Source: Cephalotrichum gorgonifer (lineage: Eukaryota > Ascomycota > Sordariomycetes > Microascales > Microascaceae). Taken from it: a DNA stretch of 64,000 nt. Location: positions 1,901,077 to 1,965,076 of the forward strand of contig ONZQ02000005.1 in the NCBI GenBank assembly GCA_900312665.1, written 5' to 3'. Below the pieces are notes generated by a model. The model was not told the DNA's origin. It was given only the letters and a program-made list of their open reading frames with translations, and did not search any database. Positions 10,866 through 20,955 of the stretch are shown in pieces (positions within the stretch are counted from its first letter, which is position 1; each line of letters opens with the position of its first letter). The position numbers were made by a program, and so were the translations under genes.

Positions 10866-11903
10866 ATGAAGACCTGTTTTTCCATCCTCGCCCTCGCGGG
10901 ACTTGTGGTCGCGAAGGCAGATATGCGGTTCCTCGGCAGAGTCAACCCCGAGACCAGGGAGCTGAGCTGGCCCGGCACCGGAGTGTCGTTTAGGTTTACC
11001 GGAACCTCGGCCACCATTGGTGTCGCTTCCGTCCAGGGATCAAGTAGCGCCGAATTGGTCGTCGACGGCGAAGCTGTAGTCATCGCAGCTGTGGATGGGT
11101 CCATCTCCACGCCCGAAGGGCTGTCAAAGGGCAAACATACCGTTGTCCTTCGCAAACGATCCGGATCAGACTCTGGTTCCATCTTTATCAGCAAAATCAC
11201 CACCGACGGTACTTTGCTCCCAGAGAAGCCCCGCAAACGCCAGATCGAGATCATCGGCGACTCCATCTCGGTAGGCTACGGCCTTGACGGGACGCTCCCC
11301 TGCACAAACACCGCCGCTGTCGAGAACAACCCCAAGACGTACGGAGCCTTGGCCGCTGAGGCCCTCAACGCCGACTACAGCGTTGTAGCGGTGAGCGGCA
11401 GGGGCCTGACGCGCAACTACGCGGACGGAAGCGGCCAAGTTCTCCCGTTCATGCCGGAGCTCTACACCCGCTACGGCGCCAACGACGCTGCGGACAGCTA
11501 CACCTTCCCAGAGGAGTGGAACCCCGATGTAGTTGTCATCAACCTGGGCACCAACGACTGGAGCTACCTCGGCGTCCGGGATCCTATGGACCCCGCAGTA
11601 TTTACGGAGGCCATGGTCGCGTTTGTTCAGGGCATCCAGGACCACTACCCTAACGCCACGTACTTCCTTCTCTCGTCGCCTATGCTCAATGATAGCTACC
11701 CCTCTGAGGAAGACGCGCAACATTCAACGCACGCCGCGGCTGTCCAGAGTGCTATCGCGGAGATCGGGGGCACCAACATCCACTTCCTTGAATGGCCGGC
11801 GCAGGGTTCCGACGTGGGGTGTGACTATCATCCCAACGCGGCCACGCACGCCGCGCAGGCCGAGGTCCTGGCCGATGCCATTGCTGCGGAGCTCGGCTGG
11901 TAG
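10866..11903 (+). CDS. Secreted SGNH/GDSL esterase, CE2-type (acetylxylan esterase-like)
   Basis: Intronless, 345 residues. The chosen ATG begins a clean signal peptide (MKTCFSILALAGLVVAKA), whereas the longer open frame upstream lacks one. The N-terminal half (about residues 20-125) is a jelly-roll-like domain with FLGRVNPETRELSWPGTG, the feature that sets CE2 apart from other SGNH esterases. The catalytic part has GDSISVGYG (Ser nucleophile), LGTNDW (Gly/Asn oxyanion and SGNH block III) and CDYHPNAATH, where His is the general base and Asp is nearby. It should remove acetyl groups from xylan or glucomannan outside the cell, which fits with the AA9 monooxygenase and sugar transporter elsewhere in the window. 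The exact acceptor sugar is inferred from family. Confidence 0.9.
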   Translation: MKTCFSILALAGLVVAKADMRFLGRVNPETRELSWPGTGVSFRFTGTSATIGVASVQGSSSAELVVDGEAVVIAAVDGSISTPEGLSKGKHTVVLRKRSGSDSGSIFISKITTDGTLLPEKPRKRQIEIIGDSISVGYGLDGTLPCTNTAAVENNPKTYGALAAEALNADYSVVAVSGRGLTRNYADGSGQVLPFMPELYTRYGANDAADSYTFPEEWNPDVVVINLGTNDWSYLGVRDPMDPAVFTEAMVAFVQGIQDHYPNATYFLLSSPMLNDSYPSEEDAQHSTHAAAVQSAIAEIGGTNIHFLEWPAQGSDVGCDYHPNAATHAAQAEVLADAIAAELGW

Positions 11904-12675
11904 AAGAGGGAGAGGGGAAGGCCAAGAAGGCAGTTAAGAGTAACGCTTCAATTGTCAATCTTTGCACTAAGAGCCTTACACATCCCGTGTTGCCTGTGTA
12001 TATATCGCATCCTGTGCAGGGCCTTGGTCTATAATCTAGATATAGGAGACTGTACGAGATCCGCTGTTCTCCACAACCCATAGCCATTTGGTCTTTTTGC
12101 TTGATTTATCAACAGATGGAGGTGAAACAATGATTGGACAATTTGCAGATTGATCACGACTCGTCCCAGACTCGAATGCAAGACGATGGTCGTCGGTACC
12201 AGAAACAAAACGTAATAGACAGACCCTCTGGCAAGCCTAAACTATCAAACTATCGACTATGGATATCTCAGAGTCATTCCAAGTGATTATTACAAGTCCA
12301 TTGAATAACCTCCAAACCCATTCAACCCTCTACTCCAATAAATCACTGCATTGCTACCTCTGGTAAACCAGCTAGTCTCCGGTAGGCAGACTGATCACAT
12401 CGATTTGGTGACATGGACGCCAAAAGGCGCTTCACTTCCATTCCCAACTATCATAACATCCCCAAGTCGAACGACATTCCACCCACCCCCGACGCGATAA
12501 TGTCCTTGACTCTAAACCGTAAACTATCGCAGGCACGTCGGGGCTTATGAAGTTGTTGAGCAATGTCCGCAGGGCTCCAGCGAAACCCCTACGTTTCCCT
12601 ACTACGGGATTTCAAACCGTCGGAGCTTCCGTCATATTCGGCCTCCGAAGTGTTTACTCTCTTCATATGCGTTGT
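11904..12675. other. Intergenic between convergent genes
   Basis: These are the 3' flanks of the esterase and the HET gene. Open frames near 12547-13105 on the plus strand are reverse shadows of the HET gene. I see nothing else. Confidence 0.5.
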
Positions 12676-14766
12676 CTATACTATATCCACGACTGCACTT
12701 GGAGTATTATCACGGAAGCACGACAGGGGCGCAGAGATAAGGCCAAGGCGCATGTACTCCTTCACCCCTCCACGCTCCCTTCCCGTATCTCCCAATGCGA
12801 TTCCCGCCGCCCTCCTCCCAGCTTCATCACTGTCCTCAACCGCCGCTAGCAGACAGAAAATCGAGCTCAATGCGTCGCGGCGGGAGCTCAGAGTGTCGTC
12901 CAGGTACAGCTCGAAGACGGACTGCGCCATATCCCCATTCTTGGCGCCAAGAGTGGCAACGTTTGTGAGTCCCTGTCGTTTCTCCTCCCAATCGCCCCAA
13001 AACCCATCAAGGACGTTAATTTGCAGGCCCTGTCCTCTCATCCGTAGACGCCCACCCCGCACAGGCCCCATGGGATCTGGCCCGGTCAGCTCCGTGTCGG
13101 CATGAAGTACTTCGAGGGGGAAGAGCCAATCTCCTTGCAAGGTCGGTATATCCGAGCCGTCGCCGTTGTGGTCTTGGTAAAGGAAGTACATTGATGCGGC
13201 ACCGCGGATCGAGGCCCACGACCAAGATGGCGCAATGTAGTTCCCAGTTTCCGCTTTCCAGGCCGCTGAGTCCGGAATCTTAATATACCACACGACGCCG
13301 TGCTCGAGGGTCCCTTCCCACAGTCCGGCCAGATACCGCTTTCCGGTTAAGTCGTGGATGCGCCGTGCCACACCCGACAAAGCCGATAATCGATCGGAGA
13401 AGAAGGTGAACTCGCACAGGATGTACATTGTGACCAGATCGAACCAATGGACGTTAATCTTGTCGTCATCCTCGCACTCTAGCGTAAGCAAAAGATTCAT
13501 GAGAACGTAGCCGGCTATCATGCCCCTCTCGTCGTCTTCCTGGATTCGACTTGGACAGTATTCCGACGCTCTGGTCGCGCAGCACTCCCATAAGACACAA
13601 TCCCTTGCGAAGTGGAGTATCCTCATAGACATGGCTCGCTCTTGCACAGTCCATCCCCGAGATAGGAGCGGGGCGAAAGCGATTGAGTCGAGCCACGACG
13701 GGAATTGCGGTTCAATTGTCATCTCGCGGAGGGAATCATCTTCTGTATGATAGCGGTGTAGGCTTAATGGTTGGACGGCGTATTCTAGTCCTGGCCGGTG
13801 GAGGAACAGCCCGTCCGTGGAGCATGTGGTGCCAGTAGCTGCCAGAGTGCACAGGGCATTGTAGTAATACTCTCCAAACTTGGATGACTCCACCGCCCAG
13901 TCAGCCACATGGGCACCATCCCTCCCGGCGCCTGCACCCTTCCCTTCTGTCTGGATGATGCAGAGAGCGTCCACCCACAGATAGCGAGACAGACCCATTC
14001 TCTTTGTGAAGATGATGGCATCCTGGACAGTTTGGGGAAGGCTGGCCATGTCAATGCCCTGCGTCATGCTGCTTAGGTTGCTCTTCGTCATCCTGGCTGG
14101 AAACATGCCAACGCCCCACGTGTAGCTCAGGGCAAAGTACTCCGCGCGGTGCTGATTAGAGGCCCGGGTGTAGAGCCTAGGCGACGGTGGCCCTGGGCCA
14201 TCCCCCACGTCAATTACGCGCGTGGGCAGGAGCGGAGCGACGCGCTGCGGAGGGTTAGGAGGGCGCATGGCGGCGCCATACTCAATGTTGCACTCTCTAT
14301 GCGTGCCAAGACAAGTTGAGATCCACCTCTGAGCAATCCCGATGAGGTTATCGAGGCCGCCATCGTGGTCAAGCGCGTGGATTACTCTCTGGGAGCGGGG
14401 TTCGACATCATCGACCTCTGAACTAGGAGAAACGGGTGTCTCGTCGTGGTAGCTCGTCTGCCCGCCAAGATACAAGTCGAGGCGAGGCCACACCACTACC
14501 GCAGGGTCCTCGGGCAGCGGAGACCAGGCTAGAATATACTCGGGTGCTGCGGCTATGTGTAATCCACGGATACCACCGGCACGGAGCTTCTGGACGTTGG
14601 ACTGCGTCCCGTAGACTAAATATAGGCGGAGCAGCCTGCAGAAGGCGCATCCTGCCGCGGCGCGCTCCTCAAGTGAGTTGAAGTCTCCCGGAATCTGGGA
14701 GGAGAACTCAGGCTCTTTGCTGAGACGAGATGCCAAGTCCTCGCAGACTGTGCAAAGAGTTTCCAT
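12676..14766 (-). CDS. HET-domain (heterokaryon incompatibility) protein
   Basis: A single 696-residue open frame with no need for introns. The N-terminus has a cysteine-containing entry segment (LCTVCEDLASRL ... GCAFCRLLRLY), common before HET domains. The HET core starts at about residue 210 with YFALSYTWG, followed by LPQTVQDAI, YLWVDALCIIQ and the SRGWTVQERAMS block near residue 370. The C-terminal third is variable and ends with a tail carrying a polar Arg/Gly-rich stretch. HET proteins trigger cell death on fusion of unlike strains; the HET fold is TIR-like. The partner locus cannot be identified here. A broken NLR-like gene 3 kb away is a suggestive neighbour but no direct link is shown. 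Confidence 0.92.
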   Translation of the reverse strand: METLCTVCEDLASRLSKEPEFSSQIPGDFNSLEERAAAGCAFCRLLRLYLVYGTQSNVQKLRAGGIRGLHIAAAPEYILAWSPLPEDPAVVVWPRLDLYLGGQTSYHDETPVSPSSEVDDVEPRSQRVIHALDHDGGLDNLIGIAQRWISTCLGTHRECNIEYGAAMRPPNPPQRVAPLLPTRVIDVGDGPGPPSPRLYTRASNQHRAEYFALSYTWGVGMFPARMTKSNLSSMTQGIDMASLPQTVQDAIIFTKRMGLSRYLWVDALCIIQTEGKGAGAGRDGAHVADWAVESSKFGEYYYNALCTLAATGTTCSTDGLFLHRPGLEYAVQPLSLHRYHTEDDSLREMTIEPQFPSWLDSIAFAPLLSRGWTVQERAMSMRILHFARDCVLWECCATRASEYCPSRIQEDDERGMIAGYVLMNLLLTLECEDDDKINVHWFDLVTMYILCEFTFFSDRLSALSGVARRIHDLTGKRYLAGLWEGTLEHGVVWYIKIPDSAAWKAETGNYIAPSWSWASIRGAASMYFLYQDHNGDGSDIPTLQGDWLFPLEVLHADTELTGPDPMGPVRGGRLRMRGQGLQINVLDGFWGDWEEKRQGLTNVATLGAKNGDMAQSVFELYLDDTLSSRRDALSSIFCLLAAVEDSDEAGRRAAGIALGDTGRERGGVKEYMRLGLISAPLSCFRDNTPSAVVDIV

Positions 14767-15295
14767 GAGCAGGAGAATACGGATGGGTGACCACGGAGAG
14801 TATGGTGGAATTTATTGGGGGTATGGTGGAATTTATTGGAGGCCTGTGCCTATATTAGCGAACGATATGGAGCGTGAAAGAGCTCCCGTTCTGAGGGGAA
14901 ACTTCTGAGGGAGGAATATGACTCCAAATCTCACCTTTTTTTCGGTGGAGGAAGGAATACGTAATCAGGTAGCTCGCCAATGGCGCGCACGCAAGCATAT
15001 TTTGTGAATGGACAGGTTGAATGAGTGTACTCCGTACCGACCAGATCAAAAACAAAGTACCGCCCTTGCAGTCTGTTAGTCTCAACGATTATAGCGTCGG
15101 GTATGCCCCGTACGCCCCGACACAGAGAGCGCAACATGTTACTGTTCCCTTTGATAGAAGGTGCTGCTCCCAAACCCCAAAGCTTTCGACTTTCCCCTAG
15201 ATTAAGGCATGCCCATTCCTTTGATGCGGGCCCGCAGCCAAGACTCCAGAGAATTCTTCTTGAAATATCATCCGAATCATAGTACTACATCCTGC
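14767..15295. other. Promoter side of the HET gene, with a 21-base tandem duplication
   Basis: A 21-base unit beginning GTATGGTGGAATTT is present twice back to back (14800-14820 and 14821-14841) with one mismatch, about 35-75 bases upstream of the HET start. The nine-base motif TACTCCGTA occurs at 15028-15036. No gene is supported. Confidence 0.6.
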
Positions 15296-16707
15296 TCAAG
15301 GGCCAGCTTGCACGCCGCTGGCAAGCTCAGCCCATAGACTTTTGAACCGCTTCATGAGACCTACGTTTGGGAAGTTGACCCTGCGAAAGAGCTCCAGTGG
15401 TTCATCCCACCCACGTGAGCGCAGCTCCAGCACCGCCCGTTTCAACTTCGTCAAGAACCACTCCCTCGTCTGCGAGCCTTCACCAGCCGCGACGGCGCCG
15501 ATCATGAGTTGAAACGAAGTGAAATCCATGAAAAAGCAGGGCCGCACGGGAATCCGGCATAGTGCTTCCTTTAGCCCGCCTGCGATCGTTGTAAGGGTTG
15601 CCGGTGGCTGAGTCGGCCAGGACAGCTGGAGGACAAGTTCGATGGCGAACGCGGTGGATTGGGTGAAAGGATCGTCGCTTGATCCCAGGAGTCTCGCTTG
15701 GGTCTCTAATCTGGCCAGAGGGCCTTCTATCATGTCCACCGCAAAGCTGGAGTCGGGTTGACCTGTGCGATGAGCCTCGATGGAAGCCCACAGCCGCGAG
15801 ATGCCGTCCGTTAATGCCGCGATACGAGAGACTGATATGCCGCCGTACAATCCTAGTGCATCAACGACCTTACTGTGATATACCCGCGGAAAGTTGAATA
15901 GGGTATTAACCGAATCACTAACAAAAGTTAGTGGGAAATCATTTGCGAGAATGGAAAGGCGCCAACGAACGAGACGACCAGGCCCGTGACCCACGGCGGC
16001 AAGGTACGGACGCCTTGTGAGTATCTCTCCCTCAGCAGGTCTGCTATCCCATCTATGTGGATACCCCACACAACATCGTTATCCGCGAGGCGTTCGCGAA
16101 AGGCCAGGGTTAGCACCGCCATGAGGACGGCATCTGTAAGAGCCTCTCGAGACTTGATGCGCTGCACGAGGATATTCGCTGCTCTGCTAGAGTGAACCCC
16201 CGCCCTTTGTTTGCATAGCGCATCCGATAGCCAGTGCTCTGTAGTTACGGCCAAGGTCGACTCAATTAGTGCTGGTTCGGAGGCGAGGAGGTCTAGCCAT
16301 GCCGCCTCATCCGGCGTGTTAGGGTAGTTGTCGGCGTCCAAGGAGATGCGTGACCAGAATGCAGACACTTGTTTTCCGTTTTCGGTTAGTGGTGGCAGAG
16401 ATTTGCGACTGATTGGGACGCGGTACGTACGTAGCTCAGTAGTTGGAAGAGGACCCCCAGGCGAGGAAAGATCGCTAGGAAGGCATTCAACGGGAGATGC
16501 GCTCCTCGTTGGAGGCACTTGGCATCTTGGTTGGCCTCGGGCGGCCCGCTCCAGAGCTTGGCCTACTCCCTTGGCCTCTGCTATACGCCTTCGCCTATTT
16601 GCAAAGTTGGTCCTGGTGACGTGGGCCCTCATCTGCTTGGTTGTAGATAGAGAAGGCCCCGGCGCGCCCGTCGTATTGAGAAAGGTGAACCCTATCTTTG
16701 TCTCCAT
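15296..16707 (-). CDS. Fungal transcription-factor-like protein without a zinc cluster
   Basis: Two exons (16707-15971 and 15917-15296) give 452 residues. The intron has a strong CTAAC branch site and ends TTAG; the donor GTTCGT is inferred from phase. The ATG at 16707 starts METKIGFTFLNTTG. The short FTF-N-TG entry followed by a basic block (VTRTNFANRRRRIAEAKG) is typical of a large group of fungal proteins annotated as transcription-factor-like, with a helical middle-homology-like region behind it. The sequence AFWSRISLDADNYPNTPDEAAWLDLLASEPALI... is part of that region (about residues 105-140). No Zn2Cys6 cluster is visible, so DNA binding is unproven. A role is not assignable. Confidence 0.7.
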
Positions 16708-17449
16708 TTGGAAAGTCAATTACGCGTACGAACCGATCTGGGTACAGGATGCGTGGGTTCTTTTCGTTGGCAAGGTAAAAGAACCACTATGAGGCAAGGT
16801 TTAAAAGGTGACAAATGTGAGCTGAAGCACGTCGAAAAACGAGATTCACTATGTAGATTGTGCTATGCTGAAGGACGGCGGGATGAGCGGGAGGAGGATC
16901 ATAGTAATAGACTATTCCGGATTAGTAAAACAAGATCACGTTAGCCTGGAAGTGGCGGGTTAATGGGCGGCAAGGGAAACAGGCTATTCCTGAATAGGAA
17001 AACAAGATTGGCGTATTCCTTGAGAGGGCCCATCCATGCATTAGAAATATTTGGTTCAGGCGTAGCGGTTAGATTGATAATAGGGTGACGACGAATCGTG
17101 GTTTAACTACTTTCGGAAAACAAGATACGATACATACTTTGAGGTGATGTTAGGGAATTATTACATGAAGTAATAGACTACCAGAAGAGGCAATCAAGAT
17201 GGTTTTGCGTGACGGACAGTATTATGATGACCCATCACCTACAACTGTTAGGCGTACGAATATGGCGAATGTGGTTGTAGGACAGTGTGCGGAGTATCCT
17301 CTATTTCGTACTTGCAAAGGTATATAAACGAGAAGATTGGGCGCATTGCTGCATCCGATCGAACCACTGGCGACAGAAAACTTCATTCGTACTACCTCCA
17401 GTTCATCTTCACAAGCTCAACTACATACATCCTCCACTGTCCATTCAAT
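16708..17449. promoter_or_regulatory. Shared divergent promoter with a repeated AAAACAAGAT element
   Basis: Between the transcription-factor-like gene and the oxidoreductase, a 25-base element is repeated. One copy (16912-16936) reads CTATTCCGGATTAG then TAAAACAAGAT. A second (16984-17008) reads CTATTCCTGAATAG then GAAAACAAGAT, where the first half is a perfect palindrome except at the centre. A third, partial copy with GGAAAACAAGAT lies at 17115-17126. Spacing is 72 and then about 120 bases. These may be regulator sites or decayed repeats. Confidence 0.5.
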
Positions 17450-18587
17450 ATGGGGCGTCAATGGATTCTGAATGACCAGAAAGGCTTCGAAGATTCTCTC
17501 GAGTACCAGGAGAACGTCAGATCTCTATCGGCGGACGACCTCGGCCCAAATGATGTCCTCGTCGAGATCCACGCTGCGAGCCTCAACTATCGAGAGCTTC
17601 AGATCGCCAGGCCAAACGTAGGTAGATCCCAACAAAGCTCGAGTCGAACCATTGTATACTTACTCTATCTCTACCTAGAGTATCAATGGCCCCATCCAAG
17701 TGCCCGTCGTGCCCGGTTGCGACGGCGCAGGTATCGTCAAGGCGGTTGGGTCGTCCGTACAGGAGTTCCAGCCTGGTGACCGGGTTATTACCAAGACAGC
17801 ACCGAAGGTCGCTGAATCGCGCGGAGATGACGCGTACTCGACCGTGGCAGATGTCTTCCCGATGCTCGGCCAAGGGACTGACGGAACGCTACGATCGGAA
17901 GGGATCTTTTCGCAATGGGGCCTCGTGCACGCGCCCAAGTCCCTAGGATGGTTGGAGTCTGCGACTCTGACGTGCACTTGGGGGACGGCCTGGAATGTCC
18001 TATTTGGAGTCAAGGGCAGGGATGTTGGACCAGGCACTTGGGTTCTCGTCCAGGGGACGGGTGGTGTGAGCGTCGCCGTCCTCCAGCTCGCCGTTGCGGC
18101 TGGCGCCTCTGTCATCGCCACCACTTCCACCGAGGAAAAGGCCGCCCGCTTGCGGGAGCTCGGCGCAGCGGGCACGGTGAACTACACTTCGAACCCTGCT
18201 TGGGGCGCGGAGGCTAGAATCCTGACTCCAGACGGAAGGGGATTCGATATTGTAGCCGATGTCGGCGGAAACGAGACGCTTCCTCAATCGTTGGCGGCTG
18301 TGCGAGTGGACGGGGTTGTATCAGTCGTGGGCGGAGTCGGAGATGCCGCTGCCGCCTCTGTTCCCCTGTTCGCGGTCCTGCTGTCTACCTGCATTGTCCG
18401 CGGATTCCTTGGGAGTAGTCGCTCCCAGCTGCGGGAGGTTGCGCGCTATATCGACGAGAAGAACATCAAGCCAGCGGTGGACGATGTGGTGTTTGAACTC
18501 GCCGAGGCGAAGGACGCTTATCGGCGTCTGGAGGAAAAGAAGCACTTTGCCAAGGTCGTGATCCGTGTTGATCATCTGGAAGGTTGA
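17450..18587 (+). CDS. MDR-superfamily (zinc-type alcohol dehydrogenase-like) oxidoreductase
   Basis: Two exons, 17450-17617 and 17679-18587, joined in phase 0, give 358 residues. The GroES-like N-terminal domain has VLVEIHAASLNYRELQ and VPVVPGCDGAGIVKAVG, then QPGDRV. The nucleotide-binding domain has VLVQGTGGVSVAVLQLAVAAGASVI, the GxGxxG-like loop, and a following acidic/polar residue cluster. The catalytic zinc cysteine of classical alcohol dehydrogenases is replaced by the SLNYREL segment, so this is a zinc-independent quinone-reductase or enoyl-reductase-like member acting with NAD(P)H. The substrate is unknown. The protein is cytosolic with no signal. The promoter is shared with the divergent gene at 16707. 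Confidence 0.9.
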
Positions 18588-18733
18588 GGCAATTGGATGA
18601 GGCTATTTTAGGTGTACGTGAATCTAGGGTAAATGCTTATATTTGTTTTTTTTTGCCACATAATTCTCTCCGAATACATGCTTGAGCCGAATACAAGGTT
18701 AACTGTAAGAATGAAAGAGGAGAAACAAAGCGT

Positions 18734-20321
18734 CTATTCCACTCGTTGTTGCTTGGCCCTATGATCTTCACACTCGCCGTCTAATTTGCAAGAACCTGAC
18801 CCTAGATCAACAGCGGCTGCCTCGTCCCTGTCCACGGATCCACAGCGATTCGAGGTCTGATTTAATGTCTTGTCCCTCTCCGTCATAGAATCATCCTTGC
18901 CATCCTCTCCACGGGTAGCCCCGTCGGGGGGAAACGACGACAAGCCAAACCGAGCATTGAACTCGATCCAAGGGTCAACCGGGAACCCCTCCTCCGGTGA
19001 TGAGCCACTCGCATTCTCATTGTCATCTTCTCCTGCATACCTCCATGGGATTTCCTCACTTTCTCCCGCATCCTTCCATGGGATTTGAAGCCCAGCCTCC
19101 GCGAAAAAAGAGTCGTACGGTCTACCACTTGGAGGAAAATCTATCCTCTCGACTACACGTCGAGAATTTACTAGATTAAGAAGGTCGCGGATTTCTGGAT
19201 GGTCGATCTCCGTCTTGGCCTCCGCTGGAAAAACCTCACTTCCTCCAGTGTCCAGGGTTTACGTTCCCACACGTCCCTATACACCCGATGGTGTATAAAA
19301 GCTTCGTGTGCGTGGATGCGTACGCGATTCTCCCTGTCTCCGACGATAGGTAGAGGGCACGGCTCCAGTGGGGGCGTTGTGGACTCCGCTAGCAGGAATG
19401 CTATTAAGGCGTCTTGCTGGGCGTCTCGCAACTGGAAAATGAGGGTGGTAACATCCCAGCGAGAGGAATGATAATAGATGTTAGGCAACGTAGCATCATC
19501 AGCACCATCGGCCTTCCGGTCAAAGGCTACCACACCCCCTAAGATGCGATCCTCGGTCCAGTATCCCACCATATCGGCCTCCCTCCCGGAGTAGATTTCT
19601 TTGTCAAGAAATCCCGAGTGATTGAAAATGGTTGGTCGTGTTGGTATCGCAGAGTAAGTGCCAGGACTATCAGGTGGGTCGGGCATGACCCAATTTACAA
19701 CACTATCAACATCTCCTTGATGGAGGTGGAGCTTCATATTAAAGACCTGGCCTCCGAGCTGTTGCAGTGCGACAGCAATGAGCCCTATTAGGCGTGTGTT
19801 GAACTGCTTTGTTCCTTTGCAAGCTTTCCTGTAAGCTTGGACGACCTGACCCTTATATTAGCACCAGGCACCAGGCACCAGGCATCTCTAAGACTACTTG
19901 AGCAAGAGCAGCGAAGGCTTAAGTGGGAGTACAGGAAGCGGGTCAGTTTGGCTATCGTCGAAGGGGACAGAATCTACCTTTGGATTGAACTTCAGCGTTG
20001 AAACGTCCAACAGATCTCGAAGCTCACGGGCTTTCTCCATGGCACCAGGACAAAGCTCGTCGTGGCCATCAAAGGGTGATCCCCCCAGAGCTCATGGTCT
20101 CTCCGGTCCCAGCCGACATCAGCGGTTGGTAGGCCATCCACTATCTGGGCGAAGGTGAAGGCGATCTCAGTCGAGAGTACATTTTTCAAAGCGCGGGTGA
20201 ACACCGCGTGATCTTCTGGGCTCAGACTCTCTAGTGTAATTCGTTGACTGTAGTCGACAAGAGCCGAGTCACATAAACGCTCCACGAATCGCTTCACTTG
20301 AGGCTCCGTGAAGCCGATCAT
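18734..20321 (-). pseudogene. Conserved fungal hypothetical protein with two single-base frame breaks
   Basis: The minus-strand pieces assemble into one protein of about 485 residues if two missing bases are allowed. The first piece starts MIGFTEPQVKRFVERL (20321). A break in the six-base C run at 20081-20086 shifts the frame, after which PFDGHDELCPGAMEKARELRDLL follows. An intron lies at 19977-19846 and contains three copies of a CACCAGG unit. The next exon runs VVQAYRKACKGTKQFNTRLIGLIAVALQQLGG and NWVMPDPP, then YWTEDRILGGVVAFDR, PNIYYHSSRW, LIAFLLAES and HRVYRDVWERKP. A second break at about 19236-19246 is followed by an acidic tail to 18734. The exon lengths are each one base short of a multiple of three. 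The family occurs widely in moulds with no known function. Because both breaks are one-base losses, one at a homopolymer, sequencing error is a real alternative to decay. Confidence 0.65.
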
Positions 20322-20955
20322 GTCGGTTTAAGGTATGGGGATTCCGCGTTGGTGTTCGTCTTCGCAGTCACCAGTAGACGCTGGGAACTCGATGACTGTT
20401 CAGGCGGCTGCTGGTTTTATTCTTGCGGTGGGTGTGGAGGGAATAGCAGTGAAGGGAACTGAGCTATGATGTGTCTAGGTCGTCAGGTCGGATGATGACA
20501 CACTCGTCGTGCCCTTAACACGAGGGGGTGTGTAGGAATGGATTCACCAGGCAGAAATTGTGCACCTCCAACACCTGCCTGGTCCAACCTGTGTCAGCGG
20601 GCGCTAATTGGACTTCTGGGTTACACAGTCACCCCGACTCGGCATGGATGAGCCGTGTCTCTCTCAAAAGTCCCATTCCAAGTGCAGAATTCCCCCGAGA
20701 AGGATCAAAGGAGCCCCCCCAATTACAAAGCGGGGTTCAAGGTAAGATCACATGGCAAAACACCACACGCCCTGGAGGTGACAGCCAAGACTGGATGATA
20801 CAACAGCACTGAATCTAATCATGCTGTCATTGACGAGGCATATCCTTGACAAAAGCAGCTGAAATTGCAAGTAATTATCTGTCAAGTGCGCACAGAAGAA
20901 TCACAGTAATAAATCGCCACAAAGAATCCGGAGCTCAACTTAAACTTCCCTCACA
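20322..20955. other. Intergenic, divergent promoter region
   Basis: This lies between two divergent genes. No gene, RNA or clear repeat is seen. Confidence 0.5.
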
